DNA of 64,000 nucleotides, taken from NCBI GenBank assembly GCA_032433765.1, contig JAVIAB010000024.1, positions 11,163,821 through 11,227,820 on the forward strand. Direction: 5' to 3'. The first letter of the stretch is position 1. Each line of letters begins with the position of its first letter. Below are positions 44,545-56,585 of this stretch, piece after piece. The notes below the pieces were generated by a model. It made no database searches, was not told the DNA's origin, and saw only the letters and a program-made list of their open reading frames with translations. The translations under genes and the position numbers were made by a program. The stretch is from Megaustenia siamemsis. Taxonomy: Eukaryota; Mollusca; Gastropoda; Stylommatophora; Ariophantidae.

Positions 44545-44865
44545 CGGAAAGAATATGAAACAAATGATGAAGTCGTAAAAGAACCAAAAATTAAATTGCA
44601 ACTGCTAAACACAATTCAAACAAGACAAATGTTATTTTTTTGCAATGTTAAAAGACACAGCAGCCTACCAAAATAAATCTTGGAAGGGATAGTACAAGGT
44701 AAAAGAGGCAGAAGAAAGCCAAGACTAGCATGGACGAGTAACATCAAAAGATGGACAAGTCAGTCTACGACAACCTGCACCGTCAAAGAAGAGATAGAGC
44801 GGAATAGCGCTCCATGGTAGAAAACCGTTGATGCGGAGACGGCACTTAGTGACGATGATTATGAA
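44545..44865 (+). mobile_element. LINE-A 3' fragment
   Basis: LLNTIQTRQMLFFCNVKRHS, then GTAACATCAAAAGATGGACA and the GGAGACGGCACTTAGTGACG end. 5'-truncated and full of stops. Confidence 0.8.
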
Positions 44866-44884
44866 AATAGGATCAATATCGCAG

Positions 44885-45710
44885 CACTCTAGATACACCC
44901 ATAGGTGTTCCGATCTTCTCCTCTAAATGTTCATCAGCACACAGCGACTAATTGCGCCAGTTCGGTGTTGGTTGACGAATGCTCTTATTCGTCCAGAATA
45001 TCGCTCTGTTCTGGCAACACTAGTTTACAGTCTAGAAAGCTACGTGTTTGTACTTCTGTCAAAGTCCTTAGTTCGGCCCATCTCTCATTGACTGTTAATG
45101 ATATCTGCCCGATCCATTGGCTCCCCAGCAGCTAATTTTGCCGAACCGGCGAGTCTATCCGCTCTGTCAATCAACATCAGCATGGACCCAGACATACATA
45201 ACGATGATCCTGCAATTCTTGGATCTCTCTGTATTGTACCCAACCATTGACAACAAATTAGGCCTGACTCTACCTTCCTGACTATGTTTATTGAATCACT
45301 CATCTCAGACATGAGTACAGTCTCCAACCATTGACAACAAATTAGGCCTGACTCTACTTTCCTGACTATGTTTATTGAATCACTCATCACACAAACATGA
45401 GTACTGTCACCAACCATTGACAACAAATTAGGCCTGACTCTACTTTCCTGACTATGTTTATTGAATCACTCATCTCAGACATGAGTACAGTCTCCAACCA
45501 TTGACAACAAATTAGGCCTGACTCTACCTTCCTGACTATGTTTATTGAATCACTCATCACACAAACATGAGTACTGTCACCAACCAATCAAAAGCCAGGT
45601 GATTGATTATGTGAACCCAATGAACTCTTTAGTTATTGATCGCTTTTGTTTCTGTCATCGACTCCATCGATGGGAGAGTTGCTGCTCTTTCTTCACTTTT
45701 TGCCATCCGG
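44885..45710 (-). mobile_element. LINE-R-related RNase H relic, expanded
   Basis: The minus frame has CVMSDSINIVRKVESGLICC then QWL, the SDS motif block of RNase H, followed by IDRADRLAGSAKLAAGEPMD and RADIIN. It is a diverged relative of LINE-R. The SDS block is present about four times in tandem (45241-45594). Confidence 0.7.
45241..45594. repeat. 84/86-bp tandem repeat within RNase H relic
   Basis: CAACCATTGACAACAAATTA at 45241, 45325, 45411 and 45495, then a last partial unit at 45581. Spacings are 84, 86, 84, 86 bp. The two unit types differ in TCTCAGAC versus ACACAAAC, so a 170-bp dimer is repeated twice. Confidence 0.9.
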
Positions 45711-46315
45711 GCAGAACTAATGATGATATGTCAAGGTTGTATTTGTAAAGAGTTTAAACTGTAAAGTCAGAAATATATTCATAATTATGTCAGATTTACA
45801 AAGCTTACCGGCTACTCATTAAAGTTCTTATAACCTACCTCCCCCGGGAGTGTATCAGTTACAATCTGAGAAAGATATCAAGTGACAATTTAATTATTAC
45901 TTTAGAATATATATCGGACGATTGTGAAATGTTAGATCGAGGATATAACGGAAGCTTCAAGTACACAGGGTAATGAAGTTCTCGGAGGCCATGCAAACTT
46001 TAGAGTATTCCGAATCAAATAATAATAATAGAGATAAATAATGTAAATAAATTATAATAATATTATTCCGAAAGTCTGAAACAATTGATACCATTTAAAA
46101 TAATGAAACGTGAAGTAATCCATTCTCAAACCTTAAGCAACATCTTATTCGATCAAATTAAACAGCAAAAACTCAAACGTTAACATATAATTATAGCACA
46201 ATCAAATACCGTAAACAATTTATTCAAGCAAGAGAGCACCTTTTAAAAAATATGTAAAAGTATTTAAAAACATAAATAACAATTGGAAGGATTCAGAAGA
46301 TTTACAGTAGCTTTG
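45711..46315. other. AT-rich, no recognisable feature
   Basis: Low-complexity AT-rich sequence with AATAAT patches. Confidence 0.4.
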
Positions 46316-46318
46316 TGT

Positions 46319-46393
46319 GTGGGACGATGGACCTTGTGGACGATGGACCTTGTGGACGATGGACCTTGTGGACGATGGACCTTGTGGACGGTA
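46319..46393. repeat. 16-bp minisatellite, 4-5 copies
   Basis: GACGATGGACCTTGTG repeated head to tail. Confidence 0.95.
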
Positions 46394-46479
46394 GAAAGAA
46401 GATAAAGGTCACTATTTGGAAAGGGAGTTCTCTTCCAAAGCATATGGAGCATTTAAACCGCTGGTATCTATCTCCCTCT

Positions 46480-46885
46480 TTCACTTCCTCTCTGTTTCTC
46501 CTCCTACCTCTCTGTTTCTCCTCCTACCTCTCTGTTTCTCCTCCTACCTCTCTGTTTCTCCTCCTACCTCTCTGTTTCTCCTCCTACCTCTCTGTTTCTC
46601 CTCCTACCTCTCTGTTTCTCCTCCTACCTCTCTGTTTCTCCTCCTACCTCTCTGTTTCTCCTCCTACCTCTCTGTTTCTCCTCCTACCTCTCTGTTTCTC
46701 CTCCTACCTCTCTGTTTCTCCTCCTACCTCTCTGTTTCTCCTCCTACCTCTCTGTTTCTCCTCCTACCTCTCTGTTTCTCCTCCTTCCTCTCTGTTTCTC
46801 CTCCTACCTCTCTGTTTCTCCTCCTTCCTCTCTGTTTCTCCTCCTACCTCTCTGTTTCTCCTCCTACCTCTCTGTTTTTCTGCCC
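46480..46885. repeat. 20-bp pyrimidine-rich minisatellite, about 20 copies
   Basis: CTCTCTGTTTCTCCTCCTAC units, nearly identical, with TTC in place of TAC in a few. Because 20 is not a multiple of three and the strand lacks stops, long SVSPPTSLFLLLPLCFSSYL frames appear; they are not genes. Confidence 0.97.
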
Positions 46886-46945
46886 CCCCCTCTCTCCTAT
46901 GCCTGTTAGAACTGATTTGGTTGGAGGTTCTAGTTCACGTTTTGT

Positions 46946-47087
46946 CTACTTTAAGGAGAAGAAACTTTCCACTGAAGTCACAGATGTAGTGTCTTCTTGC
47001 TTGACGATTATTGTCTCTTTGACGTCATCTGCCTTTTGTTCAACGTTCACCGTAGTCTCTGTTGGTGTTATACTCTTCTTGTATGGC
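46946..47087 (-). other. Possible terminal coding exon (weak)
   Basis: The minus frame TPTETTVNVEQKADDVKETI and IVKQEDTTSVTSVESFFSLK ends at a stop (46946-46948) and is preceded by an acceptor-like TTATGCAG. The composition is protein-like, acidic and Thr/Ser-rich. No family is recognised, no partner exon was found, and a repeat array flanks it; chance is a real alternative. Confidence 0.2.
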
Positions 47088-47109
47088 CTGCATAATGGAT
47101 GTTTATTGT

Positions 47110-47720
47110 CACTTTCATTGTTGTTATTATTATTATTATTAAATGTGTTCATGTCTCTTCACAACTTTCGATCTCGACAGTTGTTTATCATTTGTGTTAT
47201 TGACCTTCTGCCAAGCCATTCTCTTAATCTGTCTAGTATCTTTTCTCGTTGCTTCCCTCTATCCCTTCGTTCCTCGATTTTCCCAGTTGTTACAATATAT
47301 TTCACCTGTTCTCTTCTCATTACATGTCCACAAATGATGATTGTTTCTTCCTAATATTAGAAATTATCTCTCTTTTTGATTTGGCCTTTTTCAGAACGTT
47401 TTCATTACTCTTCTTAGCTATCCGTGATATTCTCAACATTCTTCTGTAAAACCACATTTCTACGGACTCCAGGGATTTTCTTGTCTGTTGTCCTACTGTC
47501 CATGATCCACATCCATATGTTAAGACTGACTCTATATAACATTTAAAAACTCCTTTTTTGTTGTTTCCTTTGTCAACAATAGAACGCATAGTATCTTTCT
47601 CATTTTTTGGAAAGCTGCTTTTTCATGAGCCATTCTCCATCTCATCTCTGTGGTTACATCTACCATCTGAGATTAACATTGATCCCAGTTAAATGCAATT
47701 ACCTACTTTAAATATTGTTC
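47110..47720 (-). mobile_element. LINE-C 3' fragment
   Basis: Minus: CYIESVLTYGCGSWTVGQQT, RKSLESVEMWFYRRMLRISR, KKSNENVLKKAKSKREII, and so on to the 3' end with (TTA)n at 47128-47141. Confidence 0.85.
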
Positions 47721-48083
47721 CACTTGATGTTGTTGTGCATTGCGGTGAAGTCTATTTTTCTTTGTTGCTAACCAATACTTGTTATATCTGTGTGTGTACA
47801 TATAATATATATTAATAATATCAGCTGATAATAATAATATTATAAATTATATACCATATATTCCAAAAAAAAGCAAAGACAATCTGAAAGCACAGCAGGT
47901 ACTGTTTATAGATTGTATATGTTATTCTCAGGACACGGACTGCGCAAGCGCAGAAGCATCGGTCGACCGCATTTAGTCCTTTCGTTCCTACAATGGAACG
48001 GTGAAAGTTAGAATCTTTCGAAATATGATAATCTACTGTACGTTCTTCATCCCTATGAACTCCGCTAAAAGCATGTTTACAAT
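47721..48083. other. No gene; palindromic GC patch
   Basis: AT-rich. ACTGCGCAAGCGCAGAAG at about 47940 is a near palindrome close to the NRF1-type TGCGCATGCGCA consensus. No transcript is supported. Confidence 0.3.
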
Positions 48084-48086
48084 TCA

Positions 48087-48088
48087 AT

Positions 48089-48119
<31 letters not shown>
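48087..48119. repeat. (TC)n microsatellite
   Basis: About 16 TC dinucleotides. Confidence 0.95.
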
Positions 48120-48121
<2 letters not shown>

Positions 48122-48540
48122 ATTGACTTGCTCAGCCTGTTCTTGTCTTCACGGTATTATAAATCTTACCTCCCTTAGAAATATACGGACCGTAACTCAT
48201 ATTGCTCCTGGAGCAAGGGACGTCATTCGGCTAAGAACATGTACAATAAATTGTTCAGATTTTAAAACACATTTTAGCATGTGTAAAAATCGTTACCATG
48301 AAAGTCAATTTAGCTAAATATGTCCTTGATGCACCGGTAATCTGTTTTTAGGAGCCTGAAAACATACACACAAAAGTAAGAGATAATAAAGAAACATATT
48401 AATACTATTTTTATATCTAACCTCAGGCATTTCACCAAAATGATGATTATCTTTTTTTGCAGACTAGAACGACAGGAAAAAAATACCAATCAACTTAATT
48501 ACAGCATTTTTCGTGTTAAAAATGTTTCATCTATTCATTT
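48120..48540. other. No recognisable feature
   Basis: Nothing supportable. Confidence 0.4.
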
Positions 48541-48991
48541 CTGTCCATGTAACCAGTAGACTGAGTCTAGGTGTATCATGTCTGTCCATGTAACCAGTAG
48601 ACTGAATCTAGGTGTATCATGTCTGTCCATGTAACCAGTAGACTGAGTCTAGGTGTATCATGTCTGTCCATGTAACCAGTAGACTGAGTCTAGGTGTATC
48701 ATGTCTGTCCATGTAACCAGTAGACTGAGTCTAGGTGTATCATGTCTGTCCATGTAACCAGTAGACTGAGTCTAGGTGTATCATGTCTGTCCATGTAACC
48801 AGTAGACTGAGTCTAGGTGTATCATGTTTGTCCATGTAACCAGTACACTGAGTCTAGGTGTATCATGTCTGTCCATGTAACCAGTAGACTGAGTCTAGGT
48901 GTATCATGTTTGTCCATGTAACCAGTACACTGAGTCTAGGTGTATCATGTTTGTCCATGTAACCAGTACACTGAGTCTAGGTGTATCATGT
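48541..48991. repeat. 41-bp satellite, 11 copies
   Basis: TGTCTGTCCATGTAACCAGT then AGACTGAGTCTAGGTGTATC and A. The last units carry TGTTTGTCC and AGTACACTG variants in phase, showing local homogenisation. Confidence 0.97.
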
Positions 48992-49114
48992 CTGAATATT
49001 TTGACACTCTCAATCTGTACTAAAAAATTAATTGTCTGCTTGCAAACATATATTATTACTGACGAATACGTTTGTCGTTAGCCCTCTCTCTCCCTGTGTA
49101 CACATAAAGATATA

Positions 49115-49590
49115 AATATAAACTCTACTACATCTTGGATGAGCGAGACAGGTAAATCAAGAAGAAAAAAATAGGGGGATAAGAGATGAATGAGCGAGAC
49201 AGGTAAATCAAGGAGAAAAAAATGACAGAGATATATCCTCCGATATGTAGCACATCTCTCTTTCCTTTCATCATTTAATCTCTATTCCGTCTTTTTACTT
49301 CTCCTTATCCCTCTTTTTTACTTCTCTTTGAATTACAAGACCCGCTCATCCTAGATGTAGTAGAGTTTATTTTTATTTTGTTGTTCGTTTGTGTTGTTCT
49401 CGTTTTCTCAGGAAGGCCTCATGTAGGCCTAAACGGCAGTGCTTTGTTGTGCTCCTATTTTTGTGAAGCTGACACCATACGTGGTAGGAGTGTACGTTAC
49501 ACCCCACTACGTGCTCCAGCTACCAGCTTTACCGCAGCACTACAATTATTTGCCTGTTTCCAACATAGAGAGTCAACGAGGTGATGTCCC
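49115..49590 (+). repeat. GIY-YIG element distal repeat, copy 2
   Basis: Counterpart of 2057-2300 in opposite orientation. It also contains an inverted repeat: AACTCTACTACATCTTGGATGAGC at 49120-49145 (given in part) against the complement of CGCTCATCCTAGATGTAGTA at about 49345-49364, enclosing about 200 bp. No GIY-YIG coding part lies upstream. Confidence 0.6.
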
Positions 49591-49794
49591 CTGATGGTTT
49601 TACACCACGAATAGTAAAACGACGCAGTTTTTATCTTCAGTTATTTCACAGTTAAAACAAAGACATCAGTAAACACGGTGCCCACAGATATACTACACGT
49701 CATTACAGTGGAAGGTATCTAGAAAGTAGCTCCGACACTGTGTGTGACCTTCTCTGTGGACAAAGAGAATACCCTCAAGTTTGGTCCCCATTCC

Positions 49795-50105
49795 CTAACT
49801 CTCCGTATTGAAGGTTTTTATCAATGCAACGGAAGAGATTTCAGAAACAAAAATATTTTCCATAGTTTTCAGAATTAAAACTACATATTTATATTTATCT
49901 AATATATAACATATTTTATATGCATTTTTAGATAATTGAACAAGGTATTAGATTTCACCAATATCAAGATGATACAAGACATGTAAAAAGAATATGGTTT
50001 GATGAAGGTTCACGCTAATCAAATTCAGAGTGACGCACTTTGCGGCAAAACGTACGCGGTCGAAATCGGCATGGCGCACAGTGCGGCGAAACATAGGGAG
50101 AGTTA
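49795..50105. mobile_element. TTAA-type MITE, copy 2
   Basis: Ends TAACTCTCCGTAT and its complement ATAGGGAGAGTTA. The right flank is TTAA, the left CTAA (one change). The interior matches 5857-6161 in order. Confidence 0.7.
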
Positions 50106-50396
50106 AGAGAAGGGGAGAAGGATGGGTGTGACCTGAATGTATACAATGAGAGACTGATGAGTCTGAAGGTGAAAAATGGGTCTGTCCGATCCAAATGCTT
50201 AGTGGGAGAAGCAAATCTATTTATAATCAACTTTTTTCAGGAACAATCGTTCAGCATAGGGACCGAGAAATGCTGGGACGGGCGATAGAGTGGGTATGGG
50301 GATCCCCCAACTGCAATAAAACTAATTCTATGAGTAGAATAGAACAGAATATAATTATATTGAATATATCGAAAATTAAATAAAGTTATTTATATC
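50106..50396. other. No recognisable feature
   Basis: Nothing supportable. Confidence 0.35.
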
Positions 50397-51520
50397 CTCA
50401 TCATCAAGTACCGAGCCTGCGGGCGTAGGTGATCATGTCTCTTCACAACTTCCGATCTCGACAGTTATTTATCATTTCTATTGTTGACCTTCTGCCAAGC
50501 CATTCTCATAAGCTGTCTGGTATCTTTTCTCTTTGCTTCCCTCTATCTCTTCGTCCCTCAATTTTTCCACTTGTTACAATATATTCCAGCTGTTCCCTTC
50601 TCATTACATGGCCAAAAACATGATGCCTGTTTCTTCCTAAAAATGGAAATTAGCTCTCTTTTTGCTTTGGCCACTTTCAAAACATTTTCATTACTCTTCT
50701 TGGCTGTCCATGGTATTCTCAACATTCTTCTGTAAAACCACATTTCTACAGACTCCAGTGATTTTCTTGTCTGTTGTCCTATTGCTCATGACTCGCATCC
50801 ATATGATAATACTTGCTCCACATAACATTTAAGAACTCTTCTTATTGTTTCTATTGTCAAAAATTGATTGCATAGTATTTTCCTTATTTTTTGGAAAGCC
50901 GCTTTTGCCTGAGCCATTCTGCATCTCAACTTTGTTGTACATCTACCGTCTGAAGTTAACACAGTTCCCAAATATTTAAATTCATTTACCTGTTTTAATA
51001 TTGTTTCACTTGTTTTTATTTTGCACTGAGGTGATGTCTTTTTTCTTTGTTGTTACCATTACTTCTGTCTTTTTGCTATTAAGGCTGAGTCCTTTATTTT
51101 TGCTTTCTTTCACTATAATGTCTAACATTTCTTATAACTCGTTTTCTCTCTTAGCGATTAAGACTGTATCATCTGCATACCTTAGATTATGACCTCCGAT
51201 TGTTATTCCAGGCGTGCCCCTTATGGATCTTAAAATAATCTCATTATACATTTCAAAGAAATCTGGTGACAGCACACAACCTTTGCCGTACACCATTTTT
51301 TATTTGTTGAAACATTCCCAATTGGTTTCCAGTTCTTATGGCCGCTATTTGTTGCCAGTACATGTTCTTTATTATTCTTAGATCGTTGCTGTATACATTT
51401 ACGCTTTATAAAATGTTGATTATTTCTTGGTGCTTTACTTTGTCAAATGCTTTGATATAATCTATGAAACATAGGTATAGATCTGTTTTCACCTCTATGG
51501 CTTTGTCTGCTAAAAGATCT
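50397..51520 (-). mobile_element. LINE-C, longest copy (1.1 kb)
   Basis: Minus order: FIDYIKAFDKVKHQEIINIL (about 51450), GNQLGMFQQIK with a damaged RQGC block (about 51270-51290), the region of the palm (no clean YADD), MGTVLTSDGRCTTKLRCRMA, QAKAAFQKIRKILCNQF, then WFYRRMLRIPWTAKKSNENV and the C-terminus. It shows that LINE-C is related to LINE-B. Multiple frameshifts. Confidence 0.85.
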
Positions 51521-52091
51521 TATAACGTATATGGAATTACTCTTTCATGGTTGATATAACGAGCAAAAATACGCATTATAATCTGCCGGCCTGTTGACCA
51601 AACTGCAAATTTTTACGGGAAAATTAAAAGCTGCATTAAAATGTAGAAAACATCGGTCAAATAAGCAATAATGTGTCAAATAAGGGGAAAGAAAGGAATG
51701 TTTCAATACCTTGAACCTAATTTCAAATAAATTATTTCAAATCCTTTCTGAAAAAAAACTGTACTGCTTGTTGTAGTTCCACTCAAATAAAAGCGACATC
51801 AAATTAGGTACTGTTTTTTATTATAAAGAAAAGAGTTGATCTCAAAGTTTTAATAATTTGAACAAAATTTATTGGTATTTCAGCTTGAGAAGCGTTTCTA
51901 CCGTGTGGGTTTTAACAAGAACTTTTGGTTCACTTTCATCATCAGGACGCATGTCTTTTTCAGAATGTTGCATTCACTACAGCCCGTCTGAAAGAATCTC
52001 TGTCTTTAGCCAGATCTCCCAAAGTATGTTACATTCATCACATGCCGTCTGAAATAATTTGCCTCTAGCCTGATATTCCACAGAACGCTGC
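51521..52091. other. No gene; short 60-bp duplication
   Basis: 51970-52091 holds two to three diverged units of GCATTCACTACAGCCCGTCT-type sequence, just before the 40-bp array. The rest is AT-rich. Confidence 0.5.
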
Positions 52092-53550
52092 ATTCACTTC
52101 TACTGCAGCTATTAACCACTATTAACACCATCCCCATTTCTACTGCTGCTATTAACTACTAGTAACATCATCCCCAATTCTACAGCAGCTATTAACAACT
52201 AGTAACATCATCCCCAATTCTACTGCAGCTATTAATCACTAGTAACATCATCCCCATTTCTACTGCAGCTATTAACTAATAGTAACATCATCCCCATTTC
52301 TACAGCAGCTATTAACAACTAGTAACATCATCCCCAATTCTGCTGCAGCTATTAATCACTAGTAACATCATCCCCATTTCTACTGCAGCTATTAACTAAT
52401 AGTAACATCATCCCCATTTCTACAGCAGCTATTAACAACTAGTAACATCATCCCCAATTCTACTGCAGCTATTAATCACTAGTAACATCATCCCCATTTC
52501 TACTGCAGCTATTAACTAATAGTAACATCATCCCCATTTCTACAGCAGCTATTAACAACTAGTAACATCATCCCCAATTCTGCAGCAGCTATTAATCACT
52601 AGTAACATCATCCCCATTTCTACTGCAGCTATTAACTAATAGTAGCATCATCCCCATTTGTACAGCAGCTATTAACAAATAGCAACATCATCCCCATTTC
52701 TACAGCCTACAGCAGCTATTAACAACTAGTAACATTATCCCCATTTCTACAGAAGCTATTAACAACTAGTAACATCATCCCCATTTCTACAGCAGCTATT
52801 AACAAATAGTAACATCATCCCCGTTTCTACCGCAGCTATTAACAACTAGTAATAGCATCCCCATTTCTACAGCAGCTATTAACTAGTAACATCATCCCCA
52901 TTTCTACTGCAGCTATTAATCGCTAGTAACATCATCCCCATTTCTACTGCAGCTATTAATCGCTAGTAACATCATCCCCATTTCTACTGCAGCTATTAAT
53001 CACTAGTAACATCATCCCCATTTCTACTGCAGCTGTTAATCACTAGTAACATCATCCCCATTTCTACTGCAGCTATTAATCACTAGTAACATCATCCCCA
53101 TTTCTACTGCAGCTATTAATCACTAGTAACATCATCCCCATTTCTACTGCAGCTATTAATCACTAGTAACATCATCCCCATTTCTACTGCAGCTATTAAT
53201 CACTAGTAACATCATCCCCATTTCTACTGCAGCTATTAATCACTGGTAACATCATCCCCATTTCTACTGCAGCTATTAATCACTAGTAACATCATCCCCA
53301 TTTCTACTGCAGCTATTAATCACTAGTAACATCATCCCCATTTCTACTGCAGCTATTAATCGCTAGTAACATCATCCCCATTTCTACTGCAGCTATTAAT
53401 CACTAGTAACATCATCCCCATTTCTACTGCAGCTATTAATCACTAGTAACATCATCCCCATTTCTACTGCAGCTATTAATCGCTAGTAACATCATCCCCA
53501 TTTCTACTGCAGCTATTAATCGCTAGTAACATCATCCCCATTTCTACTGC
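52092..53550. repeat. 40-bp satellite, about 36 copies, partly higher-order
   Basis: CTACTGCAGCTATTAATCAC then TAGTAACATCATCCCCATTT. From about 52141 to 52640 three unit types (ACTAAT / CAACTA / ATCACT) alternate as a 120-bp higher-order unit. After a disordered stretch (52680-52900) the array is nearly uniform to 53550. Every unit of the uniform part has a CTGCAG palindrome. Confidence 0.97.
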
Positions 53551-53693
53551 TGAGTGAGAACACTTACAGAAGTAAGATTTGAGCTTCGAGATGAGCTCAG
53601 TTCTTGCACCAACACAATCTTGTCGATGCATGAATACCTTGTAAACACAATTTCTGTCAAGTTGTTTGGTCTTCCAATGTGTCTACTTTTCTA

Positions 53694-54370
<677 letters not shown>

Positions 54371-54409
54371 GTCCCTTTGAGCAGAAGACGGCACATATAC
54401 ACTAGACAC

Positions 54410-54845
54410 TCTGTGTCCGATAATCTTCGTTATCAATCATCAACCGTGCACATGGTCCAGATTGTGTCTCCACATACGACTCTGTTCTGTGCAAGTTCAT
54501 AAATCTCGGTGGGGGAATCTAATGCCTTCTGTTGTTTCCTCTCACCTCAGTGTTACTTTCAGTGTTTCTTTAGATCAGTCTCTTTTTTCTTGTACCCTCT
54601 TGTTCCCATTTAAGGACCTACTTTAAGAATCTTGCTGTCTCTTCACTTAACTTGGCCAATAAATGACCAACATCCTCTCTTGGTCATTGATGAAAGTGTT
54701 TGATATTTTTATAATTTCTCTCATGTCTGCACTAGTCGTTAATTCAATTCACAATATACGAAGTATTGTCTTCAGGCATTTGTTTACACGCAGCTGGTTT
54801 TCTATTTCTTTTGTTGTTTTCCAGCTCCCGCATGCATAATTAAGG
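54410..54845 (-). mobile_element. LINE-K C-terminal relic
   Basis: Minus: ACGSWKTTKEIENQLRVNKC, LKTILRIL, TTSADMREIIKISNTF, LNGNKRVQEKRD, EETTEGIRFPH, and a final CGDTIWTMCTV. The order fits the end of a LINE protein (YGCESW ... LR ... GKRKRGRPK ... W), most like LINE-D but distinct. The frame is broken. Confidence 0.6.
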
Positions 54846-55124
54846 GTGGATTCTCTACCTTTGCTGTGATTTCATTACGGGTTCCTGGAAGAGACCTGAA
54901 AGGTTGCCTAGCAACCAGCTCGAAAATTTGGGAACGAAATCGTGAATATGTTGTGACCAATGTGGCGAGCCAAATTTGGAAACTGTTGTGTAAAGTTCTG
55001 AAGTTTATTTTAAATTTGGCTTCGCCGTGATCCTCAAAGTTAGAGAACCCTATTCTACACATGTACATGAGAGAGTCAAGGCTGGTATGTCACCTGTATT
55101 TCGTTCAATGGAAACCCATTATAG
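54846..55124. other. No recognisable feature
   Basis: Nothing supportable. Confidence 0.35.
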
Positions 55125-55184
55125 ATTATGGATTTTAATTCGTTTGCTGTGATACCGAGGCCTTCCATAACCAATAACCAATAA
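55125..55184 (+). repeat. Rep-G terminal 60-bp stub with TSD
   Basis: ATTATGGATTTTAATTCGTT through CCTTCCATAACCAATAACCA, exactly the right end of Rep-G. It is flanked by CCATTATAG at 55116-55124 and 55185-55193. It looks like a drastically 5'-truncated retroposition. Confidence 0.8.
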
Positions 55185-55193
55185 CCATTATAG

Positions 55194-55728
55194 AGTTCCG
55201 GTGAACATTTTTCTACAATGATCCGTTGTGTGAACTATCATCTTGATACATCGAGTATCGTAGTCAAGCTTTGTGTACAGCTATCGAAGTGTTTGTTTGG
55301 TTCCTTCCAAATTTTAAGATGAAAAGGTTTTCTTAGCCCTAACTTTCATTTATGAAATTTATTAGCGTACTGGTTAGTGCCATTGAGCAATGAAGAATAA
55401 ATCAAGTGAAATGAAACTCATATTATTATAACGATTTTTATTTATGCTCAAGTCAGTCCTTGGTCATGTTACTTACTCCGTGCATCGCTTTCAACAATTC
55501 GATAACCTACGAAAACACTATACGTTAGGTCTATATGTGGACAAAATAACTCTAACCACTTCAGTTTATAATAGCTATTAACTATCTAACAATCTTTCAA
55601 TAGCAATCTATTTCATGTAGATCTTTACATTTAATCTATTTCATGTAGATCTTTACATTTAATCTATTCACATGTTTGTTGTTCTTTCGGTTTCCTTTGC
55701 TCAGAAGATAAGGTAGAAACATACGGTA
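55194..55728. other. No recognisable feature
   Basis: A short direct duplication (ATCTATTTCATGTAGATCTT) near 55606-55660; otherwise nothing. Confidence 0.4.
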
Positions 55729-56585
55729 CCTCCATAAATATAGTCATTAGTCATGCCCAGTTAGTTTAATTTTGTCGACAGGTCATCATTATTGCATAAT
55801 GTACAAGTCCATAAATAGAGTCATTAGTCATGCCCAGTTAGTTTAATTTTGTCGACAGGTCATCATTATTGCATAATGTACAAGTCCATAAATATAGTCA
55901 TTAGCCATGCCCAGTTAGTTTAATTTTGTCGACAGGTCATCATTATTGCATAATGTACAAGTCCATAAATATAGTCATTAGTCATGCCCAGTTAGTTTAA
56001 TTTTGTCGACAGGTCATCATTATTGCATAATGTACAAGTCCATAAAAATAGTCATTAGTCATGCCCAGTTAGTTTAATTTTGTCGACAGGTCATCATTAT
56101 TGCATAATGTACAAGTCCATAAATATAGTCATTAGTCATGTCCAGTTAGTTTAATTTTGTCGACAGGTCATCATTATTGCATAATGTACACGTCCATAAA
56201 TATAGACATTAGCCATGCCCAGTTAGTTTAATTTTGTCGACAGGTCATCATTATTGCATAATGTACAAGTCCATAAATATAGTCATTAGTCATGCCCAGT
56301 TAGTTTAATTTTGTCAACAGGTCATCATTATTGCATAATGTACAAGTCCATAAATATAGTCATTAGTCATGCCCAGTTAGTTTAATTTTGTCGACAGCTC
56401 ATCCTTATTGCATAATGTACAAGTCCATAAATATAGTCATTAGTCATGCCCAGTTAGTTTAATTTTGTCGACAGGTCATCATTATTGCATAATGGACAAG
56501 TCCATAAATATAGTCATTAGTCGTGCCCAGTTAGTTTAATTTTGTCGACAGGTCATCATTATTGCATAATGGACAAGTCCATAAA
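55729..56585. repeat. 77-bp satellite, 11 copies
   Basis: Units start GTCCATAAATATAGTCATTA and hold GTTAGTTTAATTTTGTCGAC and GGTCATCATTATTGCATAAT. The array ends about 45 bp before the LINE-A 5' end. Each unit carries GTCGAC. Confidence 0.97.

Noticed and set aside
46315..47354. Frames of 224 and 312 codons rich in SVSPPTSLFLLL
   Set aside because: A 20-bp pyrimidine array is open in several frames at once; not coding.
50151..50185. CTGATGAGTCTGAAGGTGAAA as a hammerhead ribozyme core
   Set aside because: The CTGATGA and GAAA words are present but stem II pairs poorly and stems I and III are not apparent.
8112..50735. A recurring plus-strand frame like MSLHNFRSRQLFIISVVDLL in many places
   Set aside because: It looks conserved because it is the antisense of the LINE-C C-terminus, whose coding strand gives RRMLRIPWTAK and related motifs.
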